Shown one piece after another: positions 15,575 to 26,046 of a stretch of 64,000 nucleotides of DNA. Both the position numbers and the translations under genes were made by a program. Origin of the DNA: Mycoplasmataceae bacterium UBA3729 (GTDB lineage: Bacteria > Bacillota_I > Bacilli_A > Mycoplasmatales > Mycoplasmoidaceae); assembly GCA_002372615.1 (NCBI GenBank), contig DFHG01000009.1, forward strand, positions 62,001-126,000, in the 5' to 3' direction. The notes under the pieces were generated by a model, which searched no databases, was not told the origin of the DNA, and was given only the letters and a program-made list of their open reading frames with translations. Positions within the stretch are counted from its first letter, which is position 1. Every line of letters begins with the position of its first letter.

Positions 15575-15807
15575 TATTTATCAATAATTTTGTATATAAG
15601 CAAACAAACAGTTAATAAAATGACAATAGCAAACATGACCATTTGTATTACTTTTATAAAACCACGATCTTTAGTTTTTTTAAATAATTCAAGATCCTGA
15701 CCAGCCATAGTACTTAAACCTGAACTAGAACCACTACTAGAAAGTAATAATCCTAGAATAATAGCTATCGAACCAAGAATTATTAAAACGATTGAGCATC
15801 AATCCAT
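15574..15807 (-). CDS. secG: preprotein translocase subunit SecG
   Basis: The 77-residue protein has two membrane spans (residues ~4-24 and ~55-75) separated by a Ser/Gly-rich loop with GLSTMAGQDLELFKKTKDRG, typical of SecG. It starts MDWCSIV, the W being a TGA codon. It overlaps the start of rnr by 1 bp; secG-rnr-smpB is a conserved order in Firmicutes, which supports the call. Confidence 0.88.
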
Positions 15808-15878
15808 AATGTATTTATATTATAGATATTAATATCAACTTAAATATTTACAATAATTAATTACCTATAATTATTTCG

Positions 15879-16382
15879 ATGAGACAATTTAATTTAGAAA
15901 AAATATTTATTAATCAAAGAAAACTTGATCAATATATTCATAAAAATCATAAAGTTTGTTATAAGAATATTATTGAAGAACTTAAATTAGCTTTTTGTGT
16001 AGAACTAAGTGAATTAGCCAATGAAGTAAAGTGTTTTAAATTTTGATCTTTTAAAAAACCTAGTGATAAGGAAATCATTCTTGAAGAATATGTTGATGGA
16101 ATTCATTTTATTACATCATTATGTATTGCTTTTAATGTGTCTTTTAAACAAATAGGTAATATTAATACTAATATTGAAAAAATGAGTAAGAAAAAATTAA
16201 CAGAAAAATTTTTAAAGATTTATAAATATTCTTCTATTATTAATGATAAAAAGTCTGTAATAAAAGTATTTAACCAATACATAGAATTAGGATTGATGCT
16301 AGATTTTAATTATGAAAATATATTAGCTGCATATATGAAAAAATGCAAAATAAATTATAAACGGCAAGATAATAATTATTAA
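15879..16382 (+). CDS. dimeric dUTPase (all-alpha NTP pyrophosphohydrolase)
   Basis: The 167-residue protein belongs to the all-alpha dimeric dUTPase group, which hydrolyses dUTP to dUMP and so supplies thymidylate synthase. The metal-binding helices are visible as EELKLAFCVELSELANEVKCFKFW and the later EEYVDGIHFITSL, giving the ExxE...ExxxD arrangement. The stop overlaps the start of the next gene by 1 bp (TAATG). The nearby thyA and folA make the dUTPase role sensible. Confidence 0.85.
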
Positions 16383-17074
16383 TGGTTAATAAAAAAATAT
16401 GTAATGGAGATAATTTTGATTATTACACATTCTTTATAAAGAATAATCTTTTAACTTGCAAGATTTATAAAAGAAAAAATATCAAAAACATTTATGAATT
16501 TAGCTATGACGAAGACAATAATGTTGTTGTTTTTATTAATCCAAAATATACTATTGGGTTTATTGAAAAAAATTATGATTATTTTACTTTTGAATTACTT
16601 AATCATTTCAAAGTTAGTGAGAAATTAAAAAATGGTATTTATTTTAATGCTCATGTTAATTCATTTACTATTTTCGGAAAGAAATATTTTGTATCAAATG
16701 TTGTTGATAGAAAAAATTATTATGAAATTATATTAGGGAAAATATATTTACATTTGACTGATATGAGTAAAAGATATAAATTGCTTAAATCTGTCATAAT
16801 TGATATAGCAAAAAATTATGTTGAACAGCGTTGTAAATATTGAGCAAAAATTATGAATAGCAGATGTGATCATATATTATTCAATGATATGATTTATGCA
16901 TTTGCATATTATAGATATGCTAACCATTCTATTACATTCTCAATTTTTTCATTATCATTTGATATTAACTCATTTGATAAATTAATAATTCATGAATTAA
17001 CTCATTATTTTCACCAAAATCATAAAAAACATTTTTGGGAAACATATAGAAAATTTGTAAAGTTAGTTAATTAA
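16382..17074 (+). CDS. YgjP/SprT-like M48-type metallo-hydrolase
   Basis: The 230-residue protein ends with IIHELTHYFHQNHKKHFW, matching the HExxHxxxxxH metal site and the trailing FW of the YgjP (DUF45, WLM-like) metal-dependent hydrolase family. The N-terminal part is a diverged beta-rich region. The cellular substrate is not known. It is coupled to the dUTPase gene by a 1 bp overlap and converges with the HD gene with an 8 bp overlap. Confidence 0.8.
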
Positions 17075-18236
17075 TTTTAACAACATAAGTTGCTTTATAA
17101 GAAACATTACTTAATTTTTTAATAATTTCACTTAATTTAGATAATTCAATAGATTTTCCGTTATCGTTGATATAAATTGGGTCAATATTTGTATGGTAAA
17201 TACATACATTTTTAGTTGTGTAATATCCTGATAAAAAATCTTTATTAATAGAATTTTTATTGTTTGTTTTTATTTGTTTAATTGTTATAAAATTTGGTTT
17301 TGTATGGGCTTTTAATAATTTTTTGAGAATTGGATCATTTTCATATTTTAAAGATTCGATAAATACAGAAAATAATGAATCATCTAATTCTAAGAATTGT
17401 TCATTTGTGAAATTCTTATTTTCAAAAATTGGTTTAAATGAATTAATTAAATTTCTTTTATCAACAAACTTATATTTTTTTAAAAATAAGTATTTTATAC
17501 GTTTAAAAATAGCCTGAATTAGAAATTCATATTTAATTGTATTTTTATGTTCATATACTTGTTTGTACATATGGAATCTACCAATGAGTAAATTCTCAAT
17601 TTCAGAAATAATTTTTTTATTAAAACAAATTTGGTCATTAATTAAAACCGAACCTTTAATGATATATGTTGGATTAATTTGTCCATATGCAGCACCAGTA
17701 TATCTGCTATCTCTATTTAAATAATCCATTCGATCAGAATCAATTTGCGAATCTATTAATGATACTGCTCATTTATGTATTGTTTTTTTTGATAAAATTT
17801 CAATAACTTTTTTTGGATCAATTCCATTTTCTGTAAGAATTCGACAAAGATTGCTATTTTTATTACAAATTAATTGTTTTGTAAATTCCTCATGATTTGT
17901 ATTGGTATAAGTTTCAAATGTATGTGAAAATGGTCCATGACCAATATCATGCAATAGTGCAGCACACAATAAATATTTGCATTCTAATTTATTCTTTTTG
18001 TTTAATTCTAAATGTTCAATAAATCTTCTTGTAATCTCATATGTTCCTAAACTATGTGAAAAACGAGTATGTGTTGCAGATGGGAAAATAATATTAGAAA
18101 AACCTAATTGGTGTATTCTTCCCAAACGTTCAAATTCTTCTGTGTTGATTAAATCTAACATTCATGAGTTATCACCACCAAAATTAATTTCTTTTAAAAT
18201 TGGGTCAGCATAAAATTTGTTAATATTTTTTTTCAT
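17067..18236 (-). CDS. HD-domain phosphohydrolase (dGTPase-like)
   Basis: This 389-residue protein has an HD domain at its N-terminus. HTRFSHSLGTYE supplies the first histidine (about residue 56) and LLHDIGHGPFSH supplies the HD pair (about residues 96-97), followed by HEEFT. This matches COG1078, dGTP triphosphohydrolase-like proteins that cleave nucleotides. The C-terminal half is diverged. Two TGA Trp codons are present. A nucleotide-pool role would fit its position next to dUTPase and thyA, but the substrate is not shown. Confidence 0.87.
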
Positions 18237-18307
18237 AAATTTATTTTGAAGTTATATTATAACCAAGCAAATGTATAAGTATTATATTTATATAATATTG
18301 TTAAATC

Positions 18308-19150
18308 ATGAAATTCTTTAAAGCTATTGGTCATTGATTAGCCTTACCATTTGTTTGTTTAATTTTTGGAATAAGAATGTTAAAAGTTAAATCCAAATAC
18401 AATAGATATTTGAATTATCCTGATTCTTTTCCAATTGATGAACGATATTATTTTATTTATAAATTAGTTAAAAATGCTTTATTCATAAAAAATATTAAAG
18501 TAGAATCTACTGGTTTTTCAAAATCTCCTGCTATTTATAGCTTATATGTTGTTAATCATAAATCATCAATTGATTCGCTAATTATTTTTAAATTGTTATA
18601 TGAATCAAAACAAATTCCTTATTTTAGATTTGTTGCAAAAGATGAATTGAATAAAAAAATAAATAGATTCAATATGTGTTTTAGATTAATTGATACAATA
18701 TTTATTAATCGAGCTGACATTCGTTCAACTTCTAAAATATACAATAGTGTTAATATTTCAAAAGACAAAAGATCAGTTGTTGTTTTTATTGAAGGAATAA
18801 GAATTTATGAAAATAATAAATTAGGTGAATTCCATGCTGGTTCATTATCATTTGCATATAAATCTGCTACACCTATTGTTCCTATTGTTCTTTATGGTTC
18901 ATCTGGTTTGATGAAAGATGATAAAGTGAAAATTAAAATAAATAAAAAATATAAAAAAGTTTATGTAAATTGTTTAGATAAATTAAAACCAAATTCGTAT
19001 ATTACAACAACAACTATTCACACTACAAATTTTTTGTATGAAATTATGAATAAGGAATTACAACGAATGGATACAATTCTTTCTAAAAGTAGAAAAAATG
19101 TTCATTTGTTTGATGAACTTGATAATAATTCAAAATTCAAGAAAAGGTAA
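18308..19150 (+). CDS. plsC: 1-acyl-sn-glycerol-3-phosphate acyltransferase
   Basis: The 280-residue membrane-associated enzyme adds the second acyl chain to lysophosphatidic acid to form phosphatidic acid. The catalytic motif NHKSSID lies at residues 83-89 and the EGIR block (EGTR-type) near residue 162, followed by TPIVPIVLYGSS. The start is the ATG giving MKFFKAIGHWLALPF, with a hydrophobic N-terminal segment. It lies 6 bp upstream of thyA in the same direction. Confidence 0.92.
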
Positions 19151-19156
19151 TTTAAA

Positions 19157-20023
19157 ATGAAACAATATTTAGATTTATTAAGATATGTTCTTAAAAATGG
19201 TAAGGTAAGAAAAAATCGTACATCTATTGACACTATCTCAACTTTTGGATATCAAACTACATATGATATTTCAGAATATTTTCCATTATTGACCACTAAA
19301 AAAGTTTATTTCAAAGGCATTATTACTGAATTAATTTGATTCATTAAAGGTGATACAAATATTAAATATTTAGTTGACAACAAATGCAATATATGGAATG
19401 AATGACCATATGAAAAATTTAAAAAATCTATTGATTATAAAGGTGAGAGTCTTAAAGATTTTGTTGAAAAAATTAAATCAAGTAATGAATTTGCTACCAA
19501 ATACGGGGATCTCGGACCAGTTTATGGTAAACAATGAAGAAATTTTAATGGATTTGATCAATTAAAATGACTTATTAATGAGATTAAAACAAACCCTAAT
19601 TCAAGAAGATTAATTATTAGTGCTTGAAATCCTAATGATGTTAGTAAGATGGCTTTACCACCTTGCCATTCATTATTTCAATTTTATGTAGATGGAGATA
19701 AACTTTCATGTCAATTATATCAAAGGTCAGCTGATGTATTTCTAGGAGTTCCATTTAATATTGCATCATATTCATTACTTACATACATTATTGCTAAGTA
19801 TACTGGTTTAAAACCTGGAAAGTTTGTTCATACATTCGGGGATCTACACATTTATATAAATCATATTGATCAAGTCAATGAGCAATTAAAAAGAACACCA
19901 AAATCCTTACCCAAATTAAAACTTATAAATTTACCAGAAAATATTGAGAATTTAACATTAGATAATTTTGTAATTGAAGATTATGACCCTTATCCAATAA
20001 TTAAAGGTAAAGTAGCTGTTTAA
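19157..20023 (+). CDS. thyA: thymidylate synthase
   Basis: The 288-residue enzyme methylates dUMP to dTMP with methylene-THF. The catalytic cysteine is in [11 protein letters not shown] at about residue 170, with [11 protein letters not shown] before it and [17 protein letters not shown] after it. Five or more TGA codons are read as Trp, so it appears broken under the standard code. DHFR follows 1 bp later, the standard thyA-folA pair. Confidence 0.96.
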
Positions 20024-20024
20024 T

Positions 20025-20504
20025 ATGATTTCAATGATATGATGTGAAGATATTAATCATGGTATTGGTTTAAATAATAAATTACCATGGAATATTCCTG
20101 AAGAAATGAAACATTTTCGTACCACAACATTAAATCAAACTATTTTATGTGGTGATAAAACTTTTATTTCCTGGGGTGGTAAACCATTACCAAATAGGAA
20201 AAATATTATTTTAACAATTGATAAATTATTCAAAGCTCCAAATAATTGTATTGTTTATAACGATTTACACCAATTTATTAACGATTATAAAAATGAGAAA
20301 GTATATATTTGTGGTGGTAAAACCATTTACAAATTGTTTTTTCCATTTGCTAATGAATTAATCATTACTACGCTTAACAAATCATATGAATGCAATATCT
20401 TTATGAATTTTCCATTACATGAATTTGTTTGTTTTAAATCAATTAAGCATAAAGATTTCACTATTAATTATTACAAACGAAATACTCCAATTTGCGATAA
20501 ATAA
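20025..20504 (+). CDS. folA: dihydrofolate reductase
   Basis: The 159-residue enzyme regenerates THF from the dihydrofolate made by thymidylate synthase. It begins MISMIWCEDINHGIGLNNKLPWNIPEEMKHF, which matches the DHFR substrate pocket, and has VYICGGKTIY near the C-terminus. The glutamate in place of the usual catalytic Asp (NIPEEMKHF) occurs in other bacteria too. It is the only folate reductase visible and makes the folate cycle with fhs and thyA functional. Confidence 0.94.
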
Positions 20505-20601
20505 CCAATTAAATTAGTGTTTTTTAATAATTCTTTAAAATCTGCTAATGAAAATTAAATTTAATACAAATATATAATTTATTTATATTTTGTGAGTTAT
20601 A

Positions 20602-21360
20602 ATGACACAATTAAATATTAAGCTTAAAGATTATAATGGTCCATTAGATGTGTTAGATACATTAATTCGTGAACACAAAATGGACATATTAAATTTAGAT
20701 ATAGCTTTAATTTCAGAACAATATTTAAATTTTGTTAATTCACAAATCAATACTATTAATATTGATGATGCAACTGAATATTTAGAAATGAGTACATATC
20801 TTTTACTGCTTAAATCTAAGAAAATAATACCAGTTGATAATTTAATTAAAGATGATAAATCATTTGAATATGAAAGAGATAAATTAGTTCAAAGGATTAT
20901 TCAATATCGTAAATATAAAGAAATTACTATAGTTTTATCTAAAAAATTGGAAGAACGTGAAAAATCATATTCAAAAAATGAAAATGAAATTGAACAGTTT
21001 ACACCTAATTCATTATTTGTGGAAAAAATGCCAAATAATATTGCATTAGAAAAGATTTCTAATGCTTTCCTATCAGCTATTGAAAAATATCATAAATTAG
21101 CATATGCTCGGAGAAAAATATTAGTCCAAGAACTATCAATTAATGAAGTAGAAAATCAACTATGAAATTTTCTTATAACTAATAAAATCAAAAAAATTAC
21201 ATTTAGTGAATATTTAGAGAGAATAGATGTGTTTAATTTGTCACAACAATTTATTGTTACAACATTTCTTGCTATACTTGACTTAGTAAAATACAATAAA
21301 ATTCAAATTAATCAATTAAATGATGATAATGAAATTTATTTATCTATTAATGGAGACTAA
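20602..21360 (+). CDS. scpA: segregation and condensation protein A
   Basis: The 252-residue kleisin subunit bridges the SMC dimer. The N-terminal block YNGPLDVLDTLIREHKMDI and the ATEYLEMSTYLLLLKSKK helix match ScpA. The C-terminal winged helix follows the single TGA Trp codon (LWNFLITN). It is 2 bp from scpB, the usual scpA-scpB pair acting in chromosome condensation. Confidence 0.93.
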
Positions 21361-21362
21361 CT

Positions 21363-21968
21363 ATGAAAAAAAATGTTAAATCAATAATTGAAAGTTTGTT
21401 ATACACAGTTGGAAGCGAAGGAATTGAAATAAGTACAATAAAAAAAGCAGTTGATCTTCCTACAGAAGAAATTCATAAAATTTTAAAACAAATGCAACAA
21501 GAATTTATTTTTAACCCTGATCGTGGATTATTAATTGCTTGTTTTGATAAGACTTATCGTTTATTAACTAAAAAAGAAAACCATGAATTTATTAGTAAGA
21601 TTTTTGATATTAAAACAAAAAATCCATTATCACAATCATTATTAGAAACATTATCAATAATTGCTTATAATCAACCATGCACAAATTCAATTATTGAACA
21701 AATCAGAGGACATAATGCTTTAAACTCATTGGAAAGATTAGAAAAGATGGGTTTGATTGCGTGTGTCGGTAGATCATCAAAACCAGGTCGACCTTACTTG
21801 TATGAAGTTACACAAAATTTCTTTAATATATTTGGTATTAAATCACTTAAAGATTTACCAAAATTGAGTGAAGATTTAACATTAGATTCTTTAGACCAAT
21901 CGATTGATTTTTTTGGTAGTAATAGGTTGTTTAAGAATGAGTCGGTTAAGAAAAATAAAAAACGATAG
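21363..21968 (+). CDS. scpB: segregation and condensation protein B
   Basis: This 201-residue protein has two winged-helix domains. Blocks typical of ScpB are ESLLYTVGSEGIE, LSQSLLETLSIIAYNQPCT and the RGHNALNSLERLEKMGLI/GRPYLYEVT stretch. It dimerises and binds ScpA in the SMC complex. The last 32 bp are also the first 32 bp of trmB in another frame. Confidence 0.93.
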   Translation: MKKNVKSIIESLLYTVGSEGIEISTIKKAVDLPTEEIHKILKQMQQEFIFNPDRGLLIACFDKTYRLLTKKENHEFISKIFDIKTKNPLSQSLLETLSIIAYNQPCTNSIIEQIRGHNALNSLERLEKMGLIACVGRSSKPGRPYLYEVTQNFFNIFGIKSLKDLPKLSEDLTLDSLDQSIDFFGSNRLFKNESVKKNKKR

Positions 21969-22560
21969 TGAAAAAATAATTACTTCAAAATATTATTTAT
22001 TATCTTCTCCTAAAATAACAAAAAAATCTAATCATTTAGAAATTGGGATGGGTAAAGGTAATTTTCTTATTTCTATGGCTGAAAACAATAAAAATATTAA
22101 TTTTTATGGGATTGATAAATTTGCTACTGTTATTTTAAAAGCTATTAATAAATTAAAACTATTGGATAAGACTTTATCAAATTTATATTTCTTGCAATTA
22201 AATGCTTCAGATTTATTAAAAATATTTCCTAAAAATTTTTTTGATGTTATTTATTTAAATTTCAATGATCCTTGACCAAAAAAACGACATGAAAAAAGAA
22301 GATTAATATCAAATTTCTATTTACCAATTTATAAACAACTATTGTCTCCGAAAGGTATTATCAAGTTTAAAACTGATAATGAAAATTATTACAAGTATTC
22401 ACTTGAATTATTAAGATTAAATAAAGATGTAGTAATTGAATACTATACAGATAATTTTTATAAAGATAAAAATCCAAATAATTTTGTATTAACTGAATAC
22501 GAATCAAAATTTATTAATTTAAATGTGCCAATAAAATGTATCCATTTTAAATATAAGTAG
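21937..22560 (+). CDS. trmB: tRNA (guanine-N7-)-methyltransferase
   Basis: The 207-residue SAM enzyme methylates G46 of tRNAs. It starts MSRLRKIKND, equivalent to the MRxRxx start of the family, and has the SAM site HLEIGMGKGNFL, the LNFNDPWPKKRHEKRRL block (W from TGA) and FKTDNENYY. The chosen start lies 32 bp inside scpB; an in-frame ATG further upstream would add a meaningless segment. The overlap suggests coupled translation. Confidence 0.92.
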
Positions 22561-22783
22561 TTTTGTATATAATATAATTTTACGAACTTAAACGATTACA
22601 AAAATAATGCTATTAAAAAAATAAAAGATTTTGAAAATCAACTTTTAAAATATAAATAAATATAATACTACATAAATTTTTAATTATAGATAGCATTTTA
22701 ATCATATACATAATATGATCATATATTCCCTTGCCTATAACTTTTGTAATTAATTCTAAAAATGTTTAGTTATTTCATTTAAA

Positions 22784-23671
22784 TTATTTTAATTTTATAG
22801 CGCAAATAAAAGAATTGAGACCAGCATGTGCAATTAATACTGCCGGCATAATCTCTTCAGTAATTTTAACATCAGTTTGTTTAAATCTATTTTTTACTTG
22901 TTGTATATATGAGTCAATTAAAGATTTATCTTCATTTGTATTTCTAATAAACATTATTTCTTCAATTGCTTTATTATCAAAATTTTGAATTTTCTTATTA
23001 AAGTATTTAAAAAATAACATTGACAATTTATCAAAATTTTTAATTACACGGAATAATTTCATTCCTTTTTCGTCAAGTGATATTAACAATGAAAAATTTA
23101 ATTTTTGTAAAACCAATGATGTTAATTTAGTAACACGGCCGCCATTTTTAAGTTGTTTTATGTCTTTAACTAACATAATTCCAAAAATTTTGTTAATTGA
23201 TTTTTTAATGTAATCATTTAAAACAGAAATATCAAAATTATCTTCTGCAGATAAAGATATTAAATCTTTGATAATTCATTTTAACATCGGACCACCCATA
23301 TGTTGGTGAACAATATGAATTTTTGGTTCATCTTGTGCTATTATTCGCCAAGAATTTTCACTTCCTGAAGCTGTACTTGCAATTGGGATGACATAAATTT
23401 CATCATATTTATCACATATTTGATTGATAATTAATTGAATTTCTCCTAATGATGCTTGTGAAGTTTTAATATTAATTTTTTTATCAGATTTTAATCACTC
23501 ACATATCATCTGATTTGTACATTCAATTTGATCTTGATATGATTTTGTAGTTGCTTCATTGTTATCATCATATGTAGTAACCAAAACATTTAATGGAACT
23601 ACATATACATTTGGTATTTCTAAATTTTTTAAACCTGAACTAGTGTCTGTTACAAAAGCTATTTTTTTCAT
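22784..23671 (-). CDS. DegV family fatty-acid-binding protein (copy 1)
   Basis: The 295-residue protein is a DegV/FakB-type protein that binds a fatty acid and would hand it to the FakA kinase. It begins MKKIAFVTDTSSGL, and contains SQASLGE, IPIASTASGS and GGRV, the lipid-contacting blocks of the family. It is the second of two tandem paralogues, 1 bp after the neighbouring copy. No FakA gene is in this window. Confidence 0.88.
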
Positions 23672-23672
23672 A

Positions 23673-24551
23673 CTATTCAAAATCAAATACTATATAGAAA
23701 CAATCATCTCCAGTATGTGCCAAAATTATATTAGGGATGATATCACTAGATTCCTTATATTCACATTTTATTAAGGATTTAGTATATTTAATTGCTTCTT
23801 CAAATTGTTCATTATTTAAATTATTTGGTGCACGACATATTCCAAATCTTTTAATTTTTGAAAGATCAAAATTAGCAAATTTTTCCTTGATACCTTTTAA
23901 AGCAATATTAATTCCTTCAATAAATGAATTTGAAGTTTTATAAAAGTGAATTCCTTTTTCATCACGGAAAATAACAATTTTACGTTTAAATAATTTTAGA
24001 ATTAATGACTTAAAATTGCTTAATCTACCACCATCTACCAATCTTTGTACATTATTTAAACTAAGTACACCAATACGATTACTGTTTACATAATTATTAA
24101 AGTAATCATTAAATGAATCTTTATTTAATTTGCCCTCTTTTCACATTTTAAGTAAATCTTCGACACATCATTTCATGCCGATTGCTACTTCATTATTCAC
24201 ACAAACATGTAATTTTTCATAATCTTTTTTAATAATGTTTCATGTATTAATACTTGATGAAATATGACTTGCAATAGGGATAGCATAGATTTCATCATAT
24301 TTATCATAAACATTATTAATAACTTCTATTATTTCCCCAATTGAAGCTTGTGATGTGTTAATTTTAAATTGTGAGTCATGTAAAAAATCACAAAATGTTT
24401 TTTCATTAATATCAATACCATCATGATAAATCTTAGTAGAACTATCATTTTTGTTGGTTACAGTAATAACTAAAGGAACAACAAAAACATTATCATAATC
24501 TCCATTTTTAATACCAGATGAAGAATCAACTATAAAACAAACATTTTTCAT
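23673..24551 (-). CDS. DegV family fatty-acid-binding protein (copy 2)
   Basis: The 292-residue DegV/FakB-like paralogue begins MKNVCFIVDSSSGI and has TSQASIGEI, IPIASHISSS and VDGGRLSN in the same order as its neighbour. Two copies may bind different acyl chains, as FakB1 and FakB2 do in Firmicutes; that is an inference. It is the first gene of the pair and shares a 43 bp divergent promoter region with the YtpR-like gene. Confidence 0.88.
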
Positions 24552-24594
24552 ATATTTTTTAAGGTAAGGTTCATTATATAATATTAGATATTAT

Positions 24595-25191
24595 ATGTAT
24601 CTTGCTATTTATAATAATTCATTAAATGATACACTTTTAGTTGTTTCAAATTTAAATACAAACAATATTAAAACAATTTCAAAAAAAGATTTTTCATATG
24701 GTTTAAACGATAGGAATGAAATTGTTTTCATAAACATTTTTAATTTTAGTAGATATCTACATTTGCATGATGGTTGTTACAAATTAAATCATGTTATTGT
24801 TAATACAATTCAAAAAATAACTTTGTTAGATTTATCTAAATATCAAGACATGAATTTATTTGTAGTAGGAAAAATATTAGAATGTGAAGATATTTTTAAC
24901 ACACATTTAAGAAAATGTCAAGTAAATATTGGTGAAAAAATTATTCAAATAATTTGCGGAGCCTTTAATGCACGAGTTGGTCTAATGGTTGTTGTTGCTT
25001 TAGATGGTGCAATTTTACCAAATGGCAAAGTTATAAGATGTGGGAAAATATTATCATTTCCTTCGCAAGGCATGATATGTAGTAAAAAAGAATTAAATAT
25101 AAAGGATAGTAAATTTAATGATTCAGGAATCATTGAACTTGATGATTCGTTTAAAGTTGGTAATCAATTTGATTTACATTTTTCAAACTAA
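24595..25191 (+). CDS. YtpR-like tRNA-binding domain protein
   Basis: This 198-residue protein carries a C-terminal EMAP/Arc1p-like tRNA-binding OB fold: VVGKILECEDI, CQVNIGEKIIQIICGAFNAR, GKVIRCGKILSFPSQGMICS. The same module sits at the N-terminus of bacterial PheT; as a free protein it matches YtpR of low-GC bacteria. The N-terminal ~90 residues are not recognised. Its cellular role is unknown. It is 2 bp before the nuclease gene. Confidence 0.85.
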   Translation: MYLAIYNNSLNDTLLVVSNLNTNNIKTISKKDFSYGLNDRNEIVFINIFNFSRYLHLHDGCYKLNHVIVNTIQKITLLDLSKYQDMNLFVVGKILECEDIFNTHLRKCQVNIGEKIIQIICGAFNARVGLMVVVALDGAILPNGKVIRCGKILSFPSQGMICSKKELNIKDSKFNDSGIIELDDSFKVGNQFDLHFSN

Positions 25192-25193
25192 CC

Positions 25194-26045
25194 ATGCCAT
25201 TTTTAAAAAAAATAAATAAAGATTTTTTTATAAAAGATAATAGAATTTATCTCTCTAATGATTACATTAAGGAATTTCATCCTAAAAAAATTACTGGTTC
25301 AAGAATTGGTGCTATAATAGGTTTGAATAAGTATGTTAGTCCATTCCAAATCTGATGCCAAATTGTTAACATTTATAAAGAAGAAATAGATCCTACTTTA
25401 GCAATAGTTGGAAATAAAATTGAACCAAAAATTAGATCATATGTTGAAAAGATAATGAAAAACAAATATTTGGTATATGATCCTAAAACTATTGGGTGAG
25501 ATGTTTTTAAATCAAATAAAATTTTTGGTGGAGTACCAGATGGTGAACCAATTGATGAAAATAATAATTTTTTATATGATAAAGGATACCCAATGCTTGA
25601 AATTAAAACTACAAGTTTGGATAAATTAACATACAAAATTATTAATAATGCATTTCAAATGCAAAAAGATGAAAATGGTATTCCCATTGTAAAAATTAAA
25701 AATCTAAAAAGATTAGAGTGATTTTCGAATGATAATGTTATTAAAATGCCTAATGAATATATTGCTCAGTTATTACTTTATTTATATTTACGTAATGCTA
25801 GTTGTGGATTATTTGCTGTTGCTTTTTTAGAACCAAAGGATTATGCAAATCCTGATCTATTTGAATGTGATAATCATGAAATCCACCTTGTGGAATTAAA
25901 AATTTCTGATAGAAATTCATTAAATCAATTAATTAAATTTACTGAAGATTGATATAACAAACACATTATTAATAATCAATATTCTCCTGAAATGACAGAA
26001 GAAGATAAAGTATGATTGGATAAGCATCTCAAGGTAGATAGTTAA
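25194..26045 (+). CDS. putative PD-(D/E)XK nuclease (YqaJ/MAGa7180-like)
   Basis: The 283-residue protein contains GSRIGAIIGLNKYVSPFQIW, then FGGVPDGEP and, after ~25 residues, MLEIKTTS. The D...ExK order is that of YqaJ/lambda-exonuclease-type PD-(D/E)XK nucleases, and the overall shape recalls the mollicute MAGa7180 family of putative nucleases. The function could be recombination or DNA scavenging; nothing nearby decides this. Several TGA Trp codons are present. The next gene, thiI, begins 1 bp after its stop. Confidence 0.7.
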
Positions 26046-26046
26046 C

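Noticed and set aside
19374..19565. Short plus-strand frame inside thyA (63 codons)
   Set aside because: It is out of frame with the clear thymidylate synthase reading, which is continuous when TGA is Trp.
22561..22783. Possible short gene or relic between trmB and the DegV gene
   Set aside because: A ~30-codon open stretch (ending ENQLLKYK) has no start codon or ribosome-binding site. I see nothing else but AT-rich spacer.
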